A stretch of 11,948 nt of DNA from an uncultured Pelagibacteraceae bacterium (GTDB lineage: Bacteria; Pseudomonadota; Alphaproteobacteria; Pelagibacterales; Pelagibacteraceae): the NCBI GenBank assembly GCA_902597695.1, contig CACJYH010000017.1, positions 1-11,948 of the forward strand, written 5' to 3'. A model generated the notes under the pieces. It worked only from the letters and a program-made list of their open reading frames with translations, ran no database searches and was not told where the DNA came from. Position numbers and translations under genes: made by a program. This document shows, in pieces, positions 1 to 6,945 of the stretch (position 1 is the stretch's first letter; each line of letters starts with the position of its first letter).

Positions 1-2
1 AT

Positions 3-854
3 AAAAAAAAAATTACTTTAAATCCAAAAGTTATTATTTCATCGCATAGTCATTTTTATAATGAACTATTTAAGTTGTGGTCTTTCCAAAGAAAGTTAGA
101 AAAAAAATCAAAGATCATTATATTTCAACATGGTGGAAATCATTCTAAATATAATCCTGTTTTTGATTATGAAAAAAATATATCAAACGAGTTTTATGAT
201 TGGAAAAATAGTACAAAAAAATTGTGTGGTATGACTAAATATTTGAATCATAATATTAAAAGAAAAAAAAATAAAAAAATATTATTTGTTGGATTTGAAT
301 ATAGAAAATATCCATGTAGATTTTATCCAGGTCCATTACATCATGAAGAAATGAATTCAATTGATCATTTAGCTTATATTGTGAATGGTTTAAATAAAAA
401 TCATAAAGCTAATTTTTTCTTTTCCCCACATAGAACTATTTTACCATCTCATAAGGAAACTATTTTAAAACATCTGGATAAAAGAAATATTTTGGAGAAT
501 TTGTCATTAAAAAAAAATATTAAAAATTTTTCTTTGATAATTTGTTCGTCACCTATGACAACTTTTTTTGACTCAATTTTGTCCGGTCCAACATTATTAT
601 TAATGGATAAAGAGTTATGGATAACGGAAGAAAAAATTAATACAAAATATAATATTTTAAAGAAAAATAAAATTTTATTTTATAATGTTGAAGATTTATT
701 AAAACATCTACACAACATATATCCAGAAAATATATATAGTTGGTGGTATTCAAAAAATGTCCAGTATGCTATTAATACCTTCTTGAAAGAATTTAATTAT
801 CCAGAAAATCAGATTACCTATCAAAAAGAAATTATTAAAGAATTGACTGGTTAA
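3..854 (+). CDS. LIC12162-type surface-carbohydrate transferase, 3' part only
   Basis: The reading frame is open from the left edge to a TAA at 852-854, giving 283 visible residues with the N-terminus outside the window. A TTG at 75 is an internal codon, because the frame continues upstream with sensible sequence. Near visible residues 41-47 is a QHGG-N-H motif, followed by a 'S-N-E-F-Y-D-W' stretch. This resembles the 'HHGG ... isdkyltWGW' region I know from the LIC12162 family of putative transferases in O-antigen loci, whose members are roughly twice this length. Later come a strand-turn of the form 'KKILFVGFEYRKYP' and a C-terminal 'SLIICSSPMTTFFDSILSGP' element, typical of the second Rossmann half of GT-B-like enzymes. 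Substrate is unknown; a role in transfer of a surface sugar or phosphosugar is inferred. It converges with the next gene, 7 bases away. Family assignment is from memory of the motif and is moderately sure. Confidence 0.75.
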   Translation, partial: KKKITLNPKVIISSHSHFYNELFKLWSFQRKLEKKSKIIIFQHGGNHSKYNPVFDYEKNISNEFYDWKNSTKKLCGMTKYLNHNIKRKKNKKILFVGFEYRKYPCRFYPGPLHHEEMNSIDHLAYIVNGLNKNHKANFFFSPHRTILPSHKETILKHLDKRNILENLSLKKNIKNFSLIICSSPMTTFFDSILSGPTLLLMDKELWITEEKINTKYNILKKNKILFYNVEDLLKHLHNIYPENIYSWWYSKNVQYAINTFLKEFNYPENQITYQKEIIKELTG

Positions 855-878
855 AAAAAAATTAAAGTGTTTTTTTAA
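851..878. terminator. Weak bidirectional A/T hairpin between convergent genes
   Basis: TTAAAAAAA at 851-859 can pair with TTTTTTTAA at 870-878 around a 10-base loop. It covers the point where the left-edge gene and the minus-strand gene meet. The stem has no G-C pairs, and such A/T inverted repeats arise easily in this composition. Function as a terminator is therefore only a possibility suggested by its position at a convergent junction. Confidence 0.22.
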
Positions 879-2328
879 TATTTTTGGATAATTCCTCGAT
901 AACATTTTTACTTTCAATACAATAATCATCTTTTTTATAATCTTCTATTCTTTCTATTGTACCATTTATTTCATTTAGAATTTTTTTTTCGAAAGAGTCA
1001 AAATTATCTACAGTAAATCTATTTAGAATTGGAAAATTTTTATAAGAAGAGTTTTTTAAATTCGGGTTTATAAAATAACATCTTTTTCCATGTCCAATCA
1101 TTTCAAAACCTAATGTGGAAATCCATGTACATAAAGATTTTGCCTTAAATGCATAATGGTAAGTGTTAAACTTAAATCTATGTTCAGAGCCATCAATTAT
1201 TTTAACATTTGAATTATTTATTGCTTTTCTTATATTTACATTTTCCATAGCATCTTTGTGTTGTGGTCTAATTTTTATTCCAATTTTTAAATTTGGGTTT
1301 CTTAATGAAAATTTAGAGAGCCAAATAAATTTTAAATACCAATCATCCCAGAAAGTATCATAAACATCGTTAAAGTTTGCCATTCTACTCTCTAAATCTA
1401 GTAAATCGTATGAGGTAAGTTCGTCTAAATGTTTTGTCGAATTAAAATAATCTTGATACATTGACACAGAACCAATAGGAATAACCTCTTTAATTTGAGA
1501 GTCTTGATTTAATATTATTTCTGAAGTCTTTTTCCCAATAGACAAAAAGTAATCACAATCAACAAACATTCCAAACGATGAATAAATTCCCATAACTCTT
1601 TGAGTAAGAAAAGTATATTTTCCACCAAAATTTTTAAATAAGAAGTTTTTTAAGCTGCTGGATCTATAATATCGCTCTTGCAGTAAAAACTTAGCTTTAT
1701 GATTTTTAAATATAGATGAATATTTATAATAAATCTTAAAAATATGTAAATTTAAACCAAAAAGATTATTTTTTGATTTAAAAGATAAATACAAGATTTT
1801 AAGTGGCAGGTATACAAAATAATCATAATAAAATTTTAGGTTTACATTGAAGCTTAAATTTTTATACCTATTAAAAAAAAGGAAATTATTTTTTTTGTCA
1901 AATTGTTTTAAAGTTGTAATAAACAAGATTTGAGGAAAATATTTTTCAAATTCTTTAAAAGCCTTTATACTATTTTCATGATCTAAATCATCAACTATTA
2001 GTTCATATATTTTTTTTGTTTCATTATTTCCATTAGAAAAAATAACTATGTATATAAAAAAAAATATGAATTTGAAAAAATCTTTAATTGCATTTGTGTA
2101 AAAAAAGTTCGAATTGTATCTTCCTAAATTATTATTAAAATTATATTGCAAGTAATGTTTGCATTCTTGTTGTAAAATATTTTTTGGTATATTTATTTTT
2201 TCTGATATTAATTTGAGATTAATTTCAATATATTTACTTGATAAAAATTGTTTTGTATAATTTATTAATAATTGACTATTTTTTTTGGCATCAAATTTCT
2301 TATTTAATTTAAAATTATTAAGTATCAT
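862..2328 (-). CDS. Unrecognised GT-B-like surface-glycan protein, 488 aa
   Basis: ATG at 2328 to TAA at 862. I do not recognise a named family. The N-terminal ~70 residues are polar and look helical. A hydrophobic segment at about residues 83-98 may be a membrane-associated helix or a buried strand. The C-terminal half looks like the nucleotide-binding half of a GT-B or CDP-glycerol-glycerophosphotransferase-like fold: 'VIPIGS' near 283-287, 'KIRPQH' near 352-357 (compare the K-x-HPR element of many surface-glycan transferases), and 'STLGFEMIGHGK' near 404-415. The last resembles the S/T...E...G-K/P motif that grips the donor. The gene lies 4 bases downstream of the licD-like gene on the same strand, so the two are probably co-transcribed. 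Inferred role: glycosyl or polyol-phosphate transfer to a surface polymer. Existence of the gene is secure; function is not. Confidence 0.85.
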   Translation of the reverse strand: MILNNFKLNKKFDAKKNSQLLINYTKQFLSSKYIEINLKLISEKINIPKNILQQECKHYLQYNFNNNLGRYNSNFFYTNAIKDFFKFIFFFIYIVIFSNGNNETKKIYELIVDDLDHENSIKAFKEFEKYFPQILFITTLKQFDKKNNFLFFNRYKNLSFNVNLKFYYDYFVYLPLKILYLSFKSKNNLFGLNLHIFKIYYKYSSIFKNHKAKFLLQERYYRSSSLKNFLFKNFGGKYTFLTQRVMGIYSSFGMFVDCDYFLSIGKKTSEIILNQDSQIKEVIPIGSVSMYQDYFNSTKHLDELTSYDLLDLESRMANFNDVYDTFWDDWYLKFIWLSKFSLRNPNLKIGIKIRPQHKDAMENVNIRKAINNSNVKIIDGSEHRFKFNTYHYAFKAKSLCTWISTLGFEMIGHGKRCYFINPNLKNSSYKNFPILNRFTVDNFDSFEKKILNEINGTIERIEDYKKDDYCIESKNVIEELSKNIKKTL

Positions 2329-2332
2329 TTAT

Positions 2333-3016
2333 CTAATTTATAAAAGTTGAATTTGGATTTTTTTCCCAATTGTATTTTTTTTGGGGTTTAATCCATGAGG
2401 GGCCATAAATTTGAAAAAAATATTCTTTATAGTTAGAAGGAATATTTATCATTAATCCTTTAAAATAATATTTTTTAACATTAATAAATAATTCTGCTGA
2501 AGTTTTAAATCCCGCTTGTTTATAAAAGATTTTATTCTTTATAAGAAATTTTTTTAATTTAATAAAAAAGTTTCTAGAAAATCTAAATTTATTTATAATT
2601 CGATTATGTCTGCCTTTATAAGATCCAGATACTGATAATACATAAATTAATCTCATTAGAACGTTTGAGTGTGCATAATGTCTCTGAAATGCATACCTTT
2701 TATCATGAGTTAATTCGTAAATATTAAGATCAACGTCCCGCCCGCCTAATCTTCTAAAAGTAATAATGTTATCGTTATCAAAAAATTTTTTTTTTATTTG
2801 AAATTTCTTATCTTTAAAGCATTTCAAAATTAAATTTTTTTTTAAATTTTTTTTCCATATTCCTAAATCTATATCATTGTCCCAAGGTATTAATTTTTTA
2901 TCTCTCATAATGCCTAAAAGAGTGCCGTGACAAACCCAATATCTTATTTTTAATTTATTCAAAATTAATATAGAATCTGTGAAGTTTTTATCTGTTTTTA
3001 GAAATTGCTTAGGCAT
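2333..3016 (-). CDS. LicD/fukutin-family phosphotransferase
   Basis: ATG at 3016 to TAG at 2333, 227 residues. The N-terminal half carries the family signature: 'H30-G-T-L-L-G' followed by 'IPWDNDIDLG' around residues 43-52, with D48 and D50 as the expected metal/nucleotide-binding aspartates. A further acidic pair lies in 'GGRDVDL' (D94, D96). LicD-type enzymes use a CDP-activated donor (CDP-choline in Haemophilus and pneumococcal LicD; CDP-ribitol in fukutin) to attach a phosphodiester-linked group to a glycan. The length fits a compact single-domain member. No choline kinase or choline-phosphate cytidylyltransferase gene is in the window, so the group transferred cannot be named. It is first in a two-gene minus-strand unit and diverges from rfbG. 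The family call is strong; the donor is unknown. Confidence 0.88.
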   Translation of the reverse strand: MPKQFLKTDKNFTDSILILNKLKIRYWVCHGTLLGIMRDKKLIPWDNDIDLGIWKKNLKKNLILKCFKDKKFQIKKKFFDNDNIITFRRLGGRDVDLNIYELTHDKRYAFQRHYAHSNVLMRLIYVLSVSGSYKGRHNRIINKFRFSRNFFIKLKKFLIKNKIFYKQAGFKTSAELFINVKKYYFKGLMINIPSNYKEYFFQIYGPSWIKPQKKYNWEKNPNSTFIN

Positions 3017-3079
3017 TTAAAATAGTTTATACCAAACTAATTCTTAATTTATATTTTTTATTAATCTGTGTCTAGCTAC
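3017..3079. promoter_or_regulatory. Divergent licD-like / rfbG intergenic region
   Basis: About 60 bases separate the divergent starts, so both promoters must lie here or inside the neighbouring genes. On the minus strand, TGGTATAAA at 3034-3026 resembles an extended -10 element. It would place the licD-like transcript start only a few bases before the ATG at 3016, giving an almost leaderless message. No convincing -35 box is visible for either direction, and chance matches are common in DNA this A+T-rich. Confidence 0.22.
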
Positions 3080-4159
3080 ATGAAAGAAAGTTTAAAAAAA
3101 TTCTATTTAAACAAAAAAGTTTTAATAACTGGTCATACAGGTTTCAAGGGCGCCTGGTTGACTGCTGTTTTGCTGAGAAATAAGGCTAAAATAATTGGAA
3201 TATCAAAAGATATTCCTACAAATCCTAGTTTATATAAAATTTTAAAATTAGAAAAAAAAATCAAAGATCATAGATTTGATTTATCTAGTTATGAGAAATT
3301 TAAAAAAGTTTTAATTTCTGAAAAACCAGATATTATTTTTCATTTAGCAGCCCAAGCGATTGTGAGTAAATCTTACAAAGATCCTAAAAAAACATGGAAC
3401 TCAAACTTGATATCTTCTCTTAATTTATTGGAAATTTTAAGAAAATTAAAAAAAAATTGTATCGTTGTGCTAATAACTAGTGATAAGTGCTACTTTAATG
3501 TTGAAAAAAAAACAGGATACAAAGAGAGTGAAAGACTTGGTGGAAATGACCATTATAGCGCTTCAAAAGCATGTACAGAAATCTTATTTAATTCATATTT
3601 TAAATCAAATTTACATAAGAATTCAAAGCTCAGAATTGCTACAGCGCGAGCAGGAAATGTTATTGGTGGTGGAGACTGGGCAAATGACAGACTTATACCA
3701 GATTGTGTAAGTAAGTGGTCAAAAAATAAAGTTATTAAAATAAGAAATCCTAATTCAACAAGGCCATGGCAACACGTTTTAGAAGCAATTTATGGTTACT
3801 TATTTTTAGCAATAAAATTAAAAAATAATAAAAAAATTAATGGTTTATCTTTTAACTTCGGTCCAAGTGAGACAAGATCAAAACCGGTTAAAAATATTCT
3901 AAATGAATTTAAAAAATATTGGAAAAAAATTAAATGGAAATATGAAAAAACTTTTTCTTTTACAGAAACAAACTCTTTGAGACTTAATAGTGAGTTATCT
4001 AAAAAATTACTGAATTGGGAATGTAAGTTGACTTTTTCTGAGATGATTAGCTTAGTTAGTAATTGGTATTTAGTATATTACAAGAAAAAAAATAATGATT
4101 TATTTCAATTTACTAGTGATCAAATTGAAAAATTTGAAAAAAAATTCTTTAACAAATAA
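3080..4159 (+). CDS. rfbG: CDP-glucose 4,6-dehydratase
   Basis: Converts CDP-D-glucose to CDP-4-keto-6-deoxy-D-glucose, the branch-point intermediate for CDP-linked deoxyhexoses; cytoplasmic, NAD+-dependent extended SDR. I chose ATG at 3080 (359 aa). A GTG at 3068 would add four residues, but the ATG gives the usual 11-13 residue lead into the nucleotide-binding strand. Visible motifs are the G-H-T-G-F-K-G NAD loop at residues 18-24, 'HLAAQAIV', the 'T-S-D-K-C-Y' catalytic segment (T133, D135, K136), and Y159-x-x-x-K163 in 'HYSASK'. The stretches 'ARAGNVIGGGDWA' and 'NSTRPWQHVLE' are hallmarks of RfbG rather than of RmlB or GalE. Length matches the family. Its partner rfbF lies about 1.1 kb downstream, separated from it by an opposite-strand SDR gene. 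Very sure. Confidence 0.95.
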   Translation: MKESLKKFYLNKKVLITGHTGFKGAWLTAVLLRNKAKIIGISKDIPTNPSLYKILKLEKKIKDHRFDLSSYEKFKKVLISEKPDIIFHLAAQAIVSKSYKDPKKTWNSNLISSLNLLEILRKLKKNCIVVLITSDKCYFNVEKKTGYKESERLGGNDHYSASKACTEILFNSYFKSNLHKNSKLRIATARAGNVIGGGDWANDRLIPDCVSKWSKNKVIKIRNPNSTRPWQHVLEAIYGYLFLAIKLKNNKKINGLSFNFGPSETRSKPVKNILNEFKKYWKKIKWKYEKTFSFTETNSLRLNSELSKKLLNWECKLTFSEMISLVSNWYLVYYKKKNNDLFQFTSDQIEKFEKKFFNK

Positions 4160-4178
4160 AATACTAATTTATCTTAAA

Positions 4179-5099
4179 TTAATTTAATTTTTTGGCCCAA
4201 TCATAAAATTTTTTGAAACCTTCGTTAATATCAATAAATTTTTTTTTATGTATAAATTTTAGTATAGACTTATCTGAATATATTCCATGTTGATCTCCAG
4301 GGGTATTTTTTTTAATTACAATTTTACTTTTTTTAATATGTATTTTTTGTAAAATTTCCAACATCTCAGTCACTTTAGTTTTTTTTCCAGTTCCTAAATT
4401 AATTATTTTATTTTGCATTTTTTTATTTTTTAAAGCTTCTATCCAAATTTCTACAACATCATCAATATAAATTAGATCTCGGAATCTATTTAAACTTCCT
4501 TTTACTATAATCTTATTTTTTTTAAGAAGACTAGCTAAGTAAATAGAAACCATTCCTTGTTTTTCATTTAATAAATCTTGCCCTGGTCCATAAACATTAA
4601 AAATTCTAAATATGGTAAAATTAAAATTATTCGAATTCTTTATAATATAATCTTCTGACAATTTTTTATGTAAACCATAATAAGAAAGGGGTTCACAAAT
4701 AGCGTTTGTATTTGCCTTACTTACTGTATTTCCATAAACTGACATTGAACTCGCATAAAAAAAACTTTTGATAAAATTTTTTCTTGCGAAATCTATTAGA
4801 TTATATGTAGTTATAAAATTTCTATTTAGATCATTTATTGGATCCTCAAAACTTTTTTCTCCCGATGATTGCCCTGCCAAATGAAAAATGTAATCTATAT
4901 TTTTGGGTAGTATAGATAATTTTTTTTTGTTTGAGAGATCAATATTAAAGAATTTCATTCCTTTACCAACGTTTTTTTTTAAACCTGAGGAAAAATCATC
5001 ACAACCAATAACAGTATAATTTCTTTTGAGGAGTTGAGAACAAATTTTGCTTCCAATAAACCCAGCAGCACCAGTAACTAAAATTTTTTTTTTAATCAA
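4179..5099 (-). CDS. NAD-dependent epimerase/dehydratase (extended SDR)
   Basis: TTG at 5099 to TAA at 4179, 306 residues. TTG is chosen because the frame upstream closes at 5124-5126 with no ATG or GTG, and the TTG gives the standard M-I-K-K-K-I-L-V-T-G beginning. The G-A-A-G-F-I-G dinucleotide loop spans residues 10-16. Also visible are 'HLAGQSS', the catalytic serine region 'S117-S-M-S-V-Y-G', and Y141-x-x-x-K145. 'NVYGPGQ' and 'RDLIYIDDV' are typical of the UDP-glucose 4-epimerase-like group. Likely substrates are nucleotide-activated hexoses (NDP-glucose/galactose, or the CDP-keto-sugar made by its neighbours), but substrate cannot be read from sequence. It lies between rfbG and rfbF on the opposite strand, ending 19 bases from the rfbG stop. 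Family is certain, substrate unknown. Confidence 0.9.
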   Translation of the reverse strand: MIKKKILVTGAAGFIGSKICSQLLKRNYTVIGCDDFSSGLKKNVGKGMKFFNIDLSNKKKLSILPKNIDYIFHLAGQSSGEKSFEDPINDLNRNFITTYNLIDFARKNFIKSFFYASSMSVYGNTVSKANTNAICEPLSYYGLHKKLSEDYIIKNSNNFNFTIFRIFNVYGPGQDLLNEKQGMVSIYLASLLKKNKIIVKGSLNRFRDLIYIDDVVEIWIEALKNKKMQNKIINLGTGKKTKVTEMLEILQKIHIKKSKIVIKKNTPGDQHGIYSDKSILKFIHKKKFIDINEGFKKFYDWAKKLN

Positions 5100-5300
5100 T
5101 TTATTTATGAATTTTATTATTTTTTAACAAACTTTTCTTTGTCTAATCTAAAAAAATATCTTTTTTTTAAAAATTGAGAATTTAAAATTATATTTTTTTT
5201 CAACTTTTTTTATTTTTATTGAATGTTTTACTTTAATTATAATTATTAACATTTATAAAATAAAAATAAAAACATTTAATTAATAATAGAATATATTTTA
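5100..5300. promoter_or_regulatory. Divergent intergenic region, SDR / rfbF
   Basis: This is the longest non-coding stretch of the window (201 bases), between two divergent genes, and almost entirely A/T with long T-tracts. A TATAAT at 5238-5243 on the plus strand, about 58 bases before the rfbF ATG, is a possible -10 box. The only -35 at normal spacing is a poor TTTATT at 5215-5220; a better-looking TTGAAT at 5219-5224 is too close. TATAAT also occurs on the minus strand at 5192-5187 and 5241-5236. I see no operator palindrome, riboswitch or small RNA that can be defended. Confidence 0.3.
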
Positions 5301-5993
5301 ATGAAAGTCGTTATACTTGCTGGTGGTTATGGAACTAGATTATCAGAATATACAAAATTGATACCTAAACCGATGGTCAAAATTGGTGGAAAACCTATTA
5401 TTTTAAGAATTATAAATTTATACAAAAAATATGGCTTTAAGGAGTTTTATATAGCTCTTGGCTATAAAGGAAATGTTATTAGAAATTTTTTTAAAAAAAA
5501 AATAAAAGGTGTAGAAATAAATCTTATTGAAACTGGAAAAAATACCATGACGGGAGGAAGGCTGAAAAGACTTAAAAAATTTCTGGGTAATGAAACATTT
5601 CTTATGACTTATGGTGATGGTGTTAGCGATATAAATCTCAAAAAATTGGTAAATTTTCATAAAAAAAATAAGTCTGTGATGACTCTAACCGCAGTTAGAC
5701 CTCCAGCAAGATTTGGATCAATTAAAATCAAAGGAGATTATATCCATTATTTTAAAGAGAAATCTTCAGTTGATGAAGGATGGATAAACGGAGGATTTTT
5801 TGTGATTGAGCCAAAAATATTTAAATATATTAAAAATGATAATACTTACTTAGAGAGAGAACCTTTTGAAAAACTAGCTAAAAGAAAAAGTATTAAGGCT
5901 TTTAAACACGTGGGTTTTTGGCAATGTATGGATACTAAAAGAGATAAAGTTTTACTAGATAAAATTATAAAAAAAAAAAAATTTAAAATTTAA
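5301..5993 (+). CDS. rfbF: Glucose-1-phosphate cytidylyltransferase
   Basis: Makes CDP-D-glucose from CTP and alpha-D-glucose 1-phosphate, the substrate of RfbG. ATG at 5301 to TAA at 5993, 230 residues. The N-terminus is the nucleotidyltransferase signature L-A-G-G-Y-G-T-R-L (residues 6-14), followed by 'IPKPMVKIGGKP'. Other RfbF-type features are 'MTGGRLKRL', 'TYGDGVSD' (D106 is the expected metal ligand), 'RPPARFGSI', 'INGGFFV' and 'GFWQCMDTKRD'. It is some 25 residues shorter than the Salmonella-type enzyme as I remember it. Most of the difference is a missing insertion before 'MTGGR' plus a shorter C-terminus. The 3' end runs through a 13-A tract encoding lysines. The following SDR gene starts one base after the stop, so co-transcription is near certain. 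Function is strongly supported by rfbG nearby. Confidence 0.92.
   Translation: MKVVILAGGYGTRLSEYTKLIPKPMVKIGGKPIILRIINLYKKYGFKEFYIALGYKGNVIRNFFKKKIKGVEINLIETGKNTMTGGRLKRLKKFLGNETFLMTYGDGVSDINLKKLVNFHKKNKSVMTLTAVRPPARFGSIKIKGDYIHYFKEKSSVDEGWINGGFFVIEPKIFKYIKNDNTYLEREPFEKLAKRKSIKAFKHVGFWQCMDTKRDKVLLDKIIKKKKFKI
5969..5981 (+). repeat. 13-A homopolymer at the 3' end of rfbF
   Basis: Thirteen consecutive A residues encode the lysines just before the rfbF stop codon. It is the longest single-base run I noticed in the window. Such tracts are prone to polymerase slippage and sequencing indels. Loss of one A would bypass the rfbF stop and join rfbF to the downstream SDR gene in frame. Confidence 0.9.
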
Positions 5994-5994
5994 T

Positions 5995-6900
5995 TTGAAA
6001 AAAAGAATTCTTATAGTGGGAGGTACTGGATTTTTAGGGAAATGTTTGCAAAAAAAATGTTTATCAAAAAATTTTGAAGTGACAATTTTATCTTCGTCAA
6101 AAAAAAAAGTAAAAAAAAAAAATGGACAAATTTTTTGTGATATATCAAAAAAAAAAGAATTATCAAAAAAACTTAATAACAAAACTTTTGATTTTGTTGT
6201 TAATCTAGCTGGGTATATAGACCACTCAAAAAAAATTAAAACTTTTAAGACTCATTACATTGGATGTAAAAATCTTGCAGATCATTTTAAGAATAAAAAA
6301 TTGGAAAAATTTATTCAAATTGGTAGTAGTGTTGAGTATGGAAAAATTAAAGCACCTCAAACTGAGGATAAAAAGATAGGCTTTAGTTATTTAAAGTCTT
6401 ACTATGGTAAGGCTAAATTTAAATCAACTCAATATCTATTGAAACTAAATAGTCAAAAATTTTTCCCATGCACTATATTGAGATTTTTTTTGGTTTATGG
6501 TCCTGGTCAATCAGAAAAAAGGCTTATTCCCTTTGTTGTCAAAAACTCTTTGATGAACAATAATTTCATAAGTTCCTCGGGTAATCAATTAAGAGATTTT
6601 CTATATATTGACGATGCTATTGATGCAATTATGAAGTGTTTAAAAAACAAGGAGTCTAATGGTCATATAATTAATATTTGCTCAGGATCACCAGTAAAAA
6701 TAAAATTTATTATTAATAAGATTTGTAAAAAAATAAAAAAAGGAAAACCTATTTTTGGTAAAATTGCTTTAAGACCTGATGAACCTTTAAAACTTTATTC
6801 AAATTACCAAAAAGCAAAAAAATTGCTAGGTTGGAGACCAAAAATAAAATTAGAAGCAGGTATAAATAAAACTATAAAGTTTTATGAAAAAAGAATTTAG
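5995..6900 (+). CDS. NAD-dependent epimerase/reductase (extended SDR) following rfbF
   Basis: TTG at 5995 to TAG at 6900, 301 residues. The TTG is one base after the rfbF stop and gives a normal SDR beginning; no earlier in-frame ATG is available because the rfbF stop region precedes it in another frame. The G-G-T-G-F-L-G NAD(P) loop is at residues 9-15, a serine pair S111-S112 precedes 'VEYG', and the catalytic pair is Y137-x-x-x-K141. 'VYGPGQ' and 'RDFLYIDDAIDAI' follow. The C-terminal 'KKLLGWRPKIKLEAGI' matches the usual substrate-domain end of sugar SDRs. Residues 36-60 are unusually lysine-rich and encoded by 10-A and 12-A runs. Position directly behind rfbF suggests it acts on CDP-4-keto-6-deoxyglucose as a 4-reductase or epimerase, in the manner of abequose/paratose synthases. 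That is inference from context; the family itself is certain. Confidence 0.9.
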   Translation: MKKRILIVGGTGFLGKCLQKKCLSKNFEVTILSSSKKKVKKKNGQIFCDISKKKELSKKLNNKTFDFVVNLAGYIDHSKKIKTFKTHYIGCKNLADHFKNKKLEKFIQIGSSVEYGKIKAPQTEDKKIGFSYLKSYYGKAKFKSTQYLLKLNSQKFFPCTILRFFLVYGPGQSEKRLIPFVVKNSLMNNNFISSSGNQLRDFLYIDDAIDAIMKCLKNKESNGHIINICSGSPVKIKFIINKICKKIKKGKPIFGKIALRPDEPLKLYSNYQKAKKLLGWRPKIKLEAGINKTIKFYEKRI

Positions 6901-6945
6901 ACTATTTATAATAATGAATATTCAACATAATGAAAAATATTAATT

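Noticed and set aside
75..77. TTG as start codon of the left-edge gene
   Set aside because: The frame is open from the window edge and encodes plausible protein upstream, so this is an internal leucine codon of a truncated gene.
1163..1363. Short plus-strand open frame opposite the 488-aa protein
   Set aside because: Antisense shadow, low-complexity hydrophobic translation, no independent start signal.
3480..3710. Alternative-frame open stretch within rfbG
   Set aside because: It overlaps the catalytic core of rfbG in another frame; the rfbG frame holds all conserved residues.
4174..4190. Perfect 14-base palindrome TTAAATTAATTTAA (4174-4187) followed by T's at the rfbG/SDR convergent junction
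   Set aside because: It contains only A and T, the stem would be very unstable, and such palindromes are expected by chance at this composition; not enough to call a terminator.
5219..5243. TTGAAT...TATAAT as a sigma-70 promoter for rfbF
   Set aside because: The spacer is only 13 bases, too short for a normal -35/-10 pair; kept only as a possible -10 within the intergenic region.
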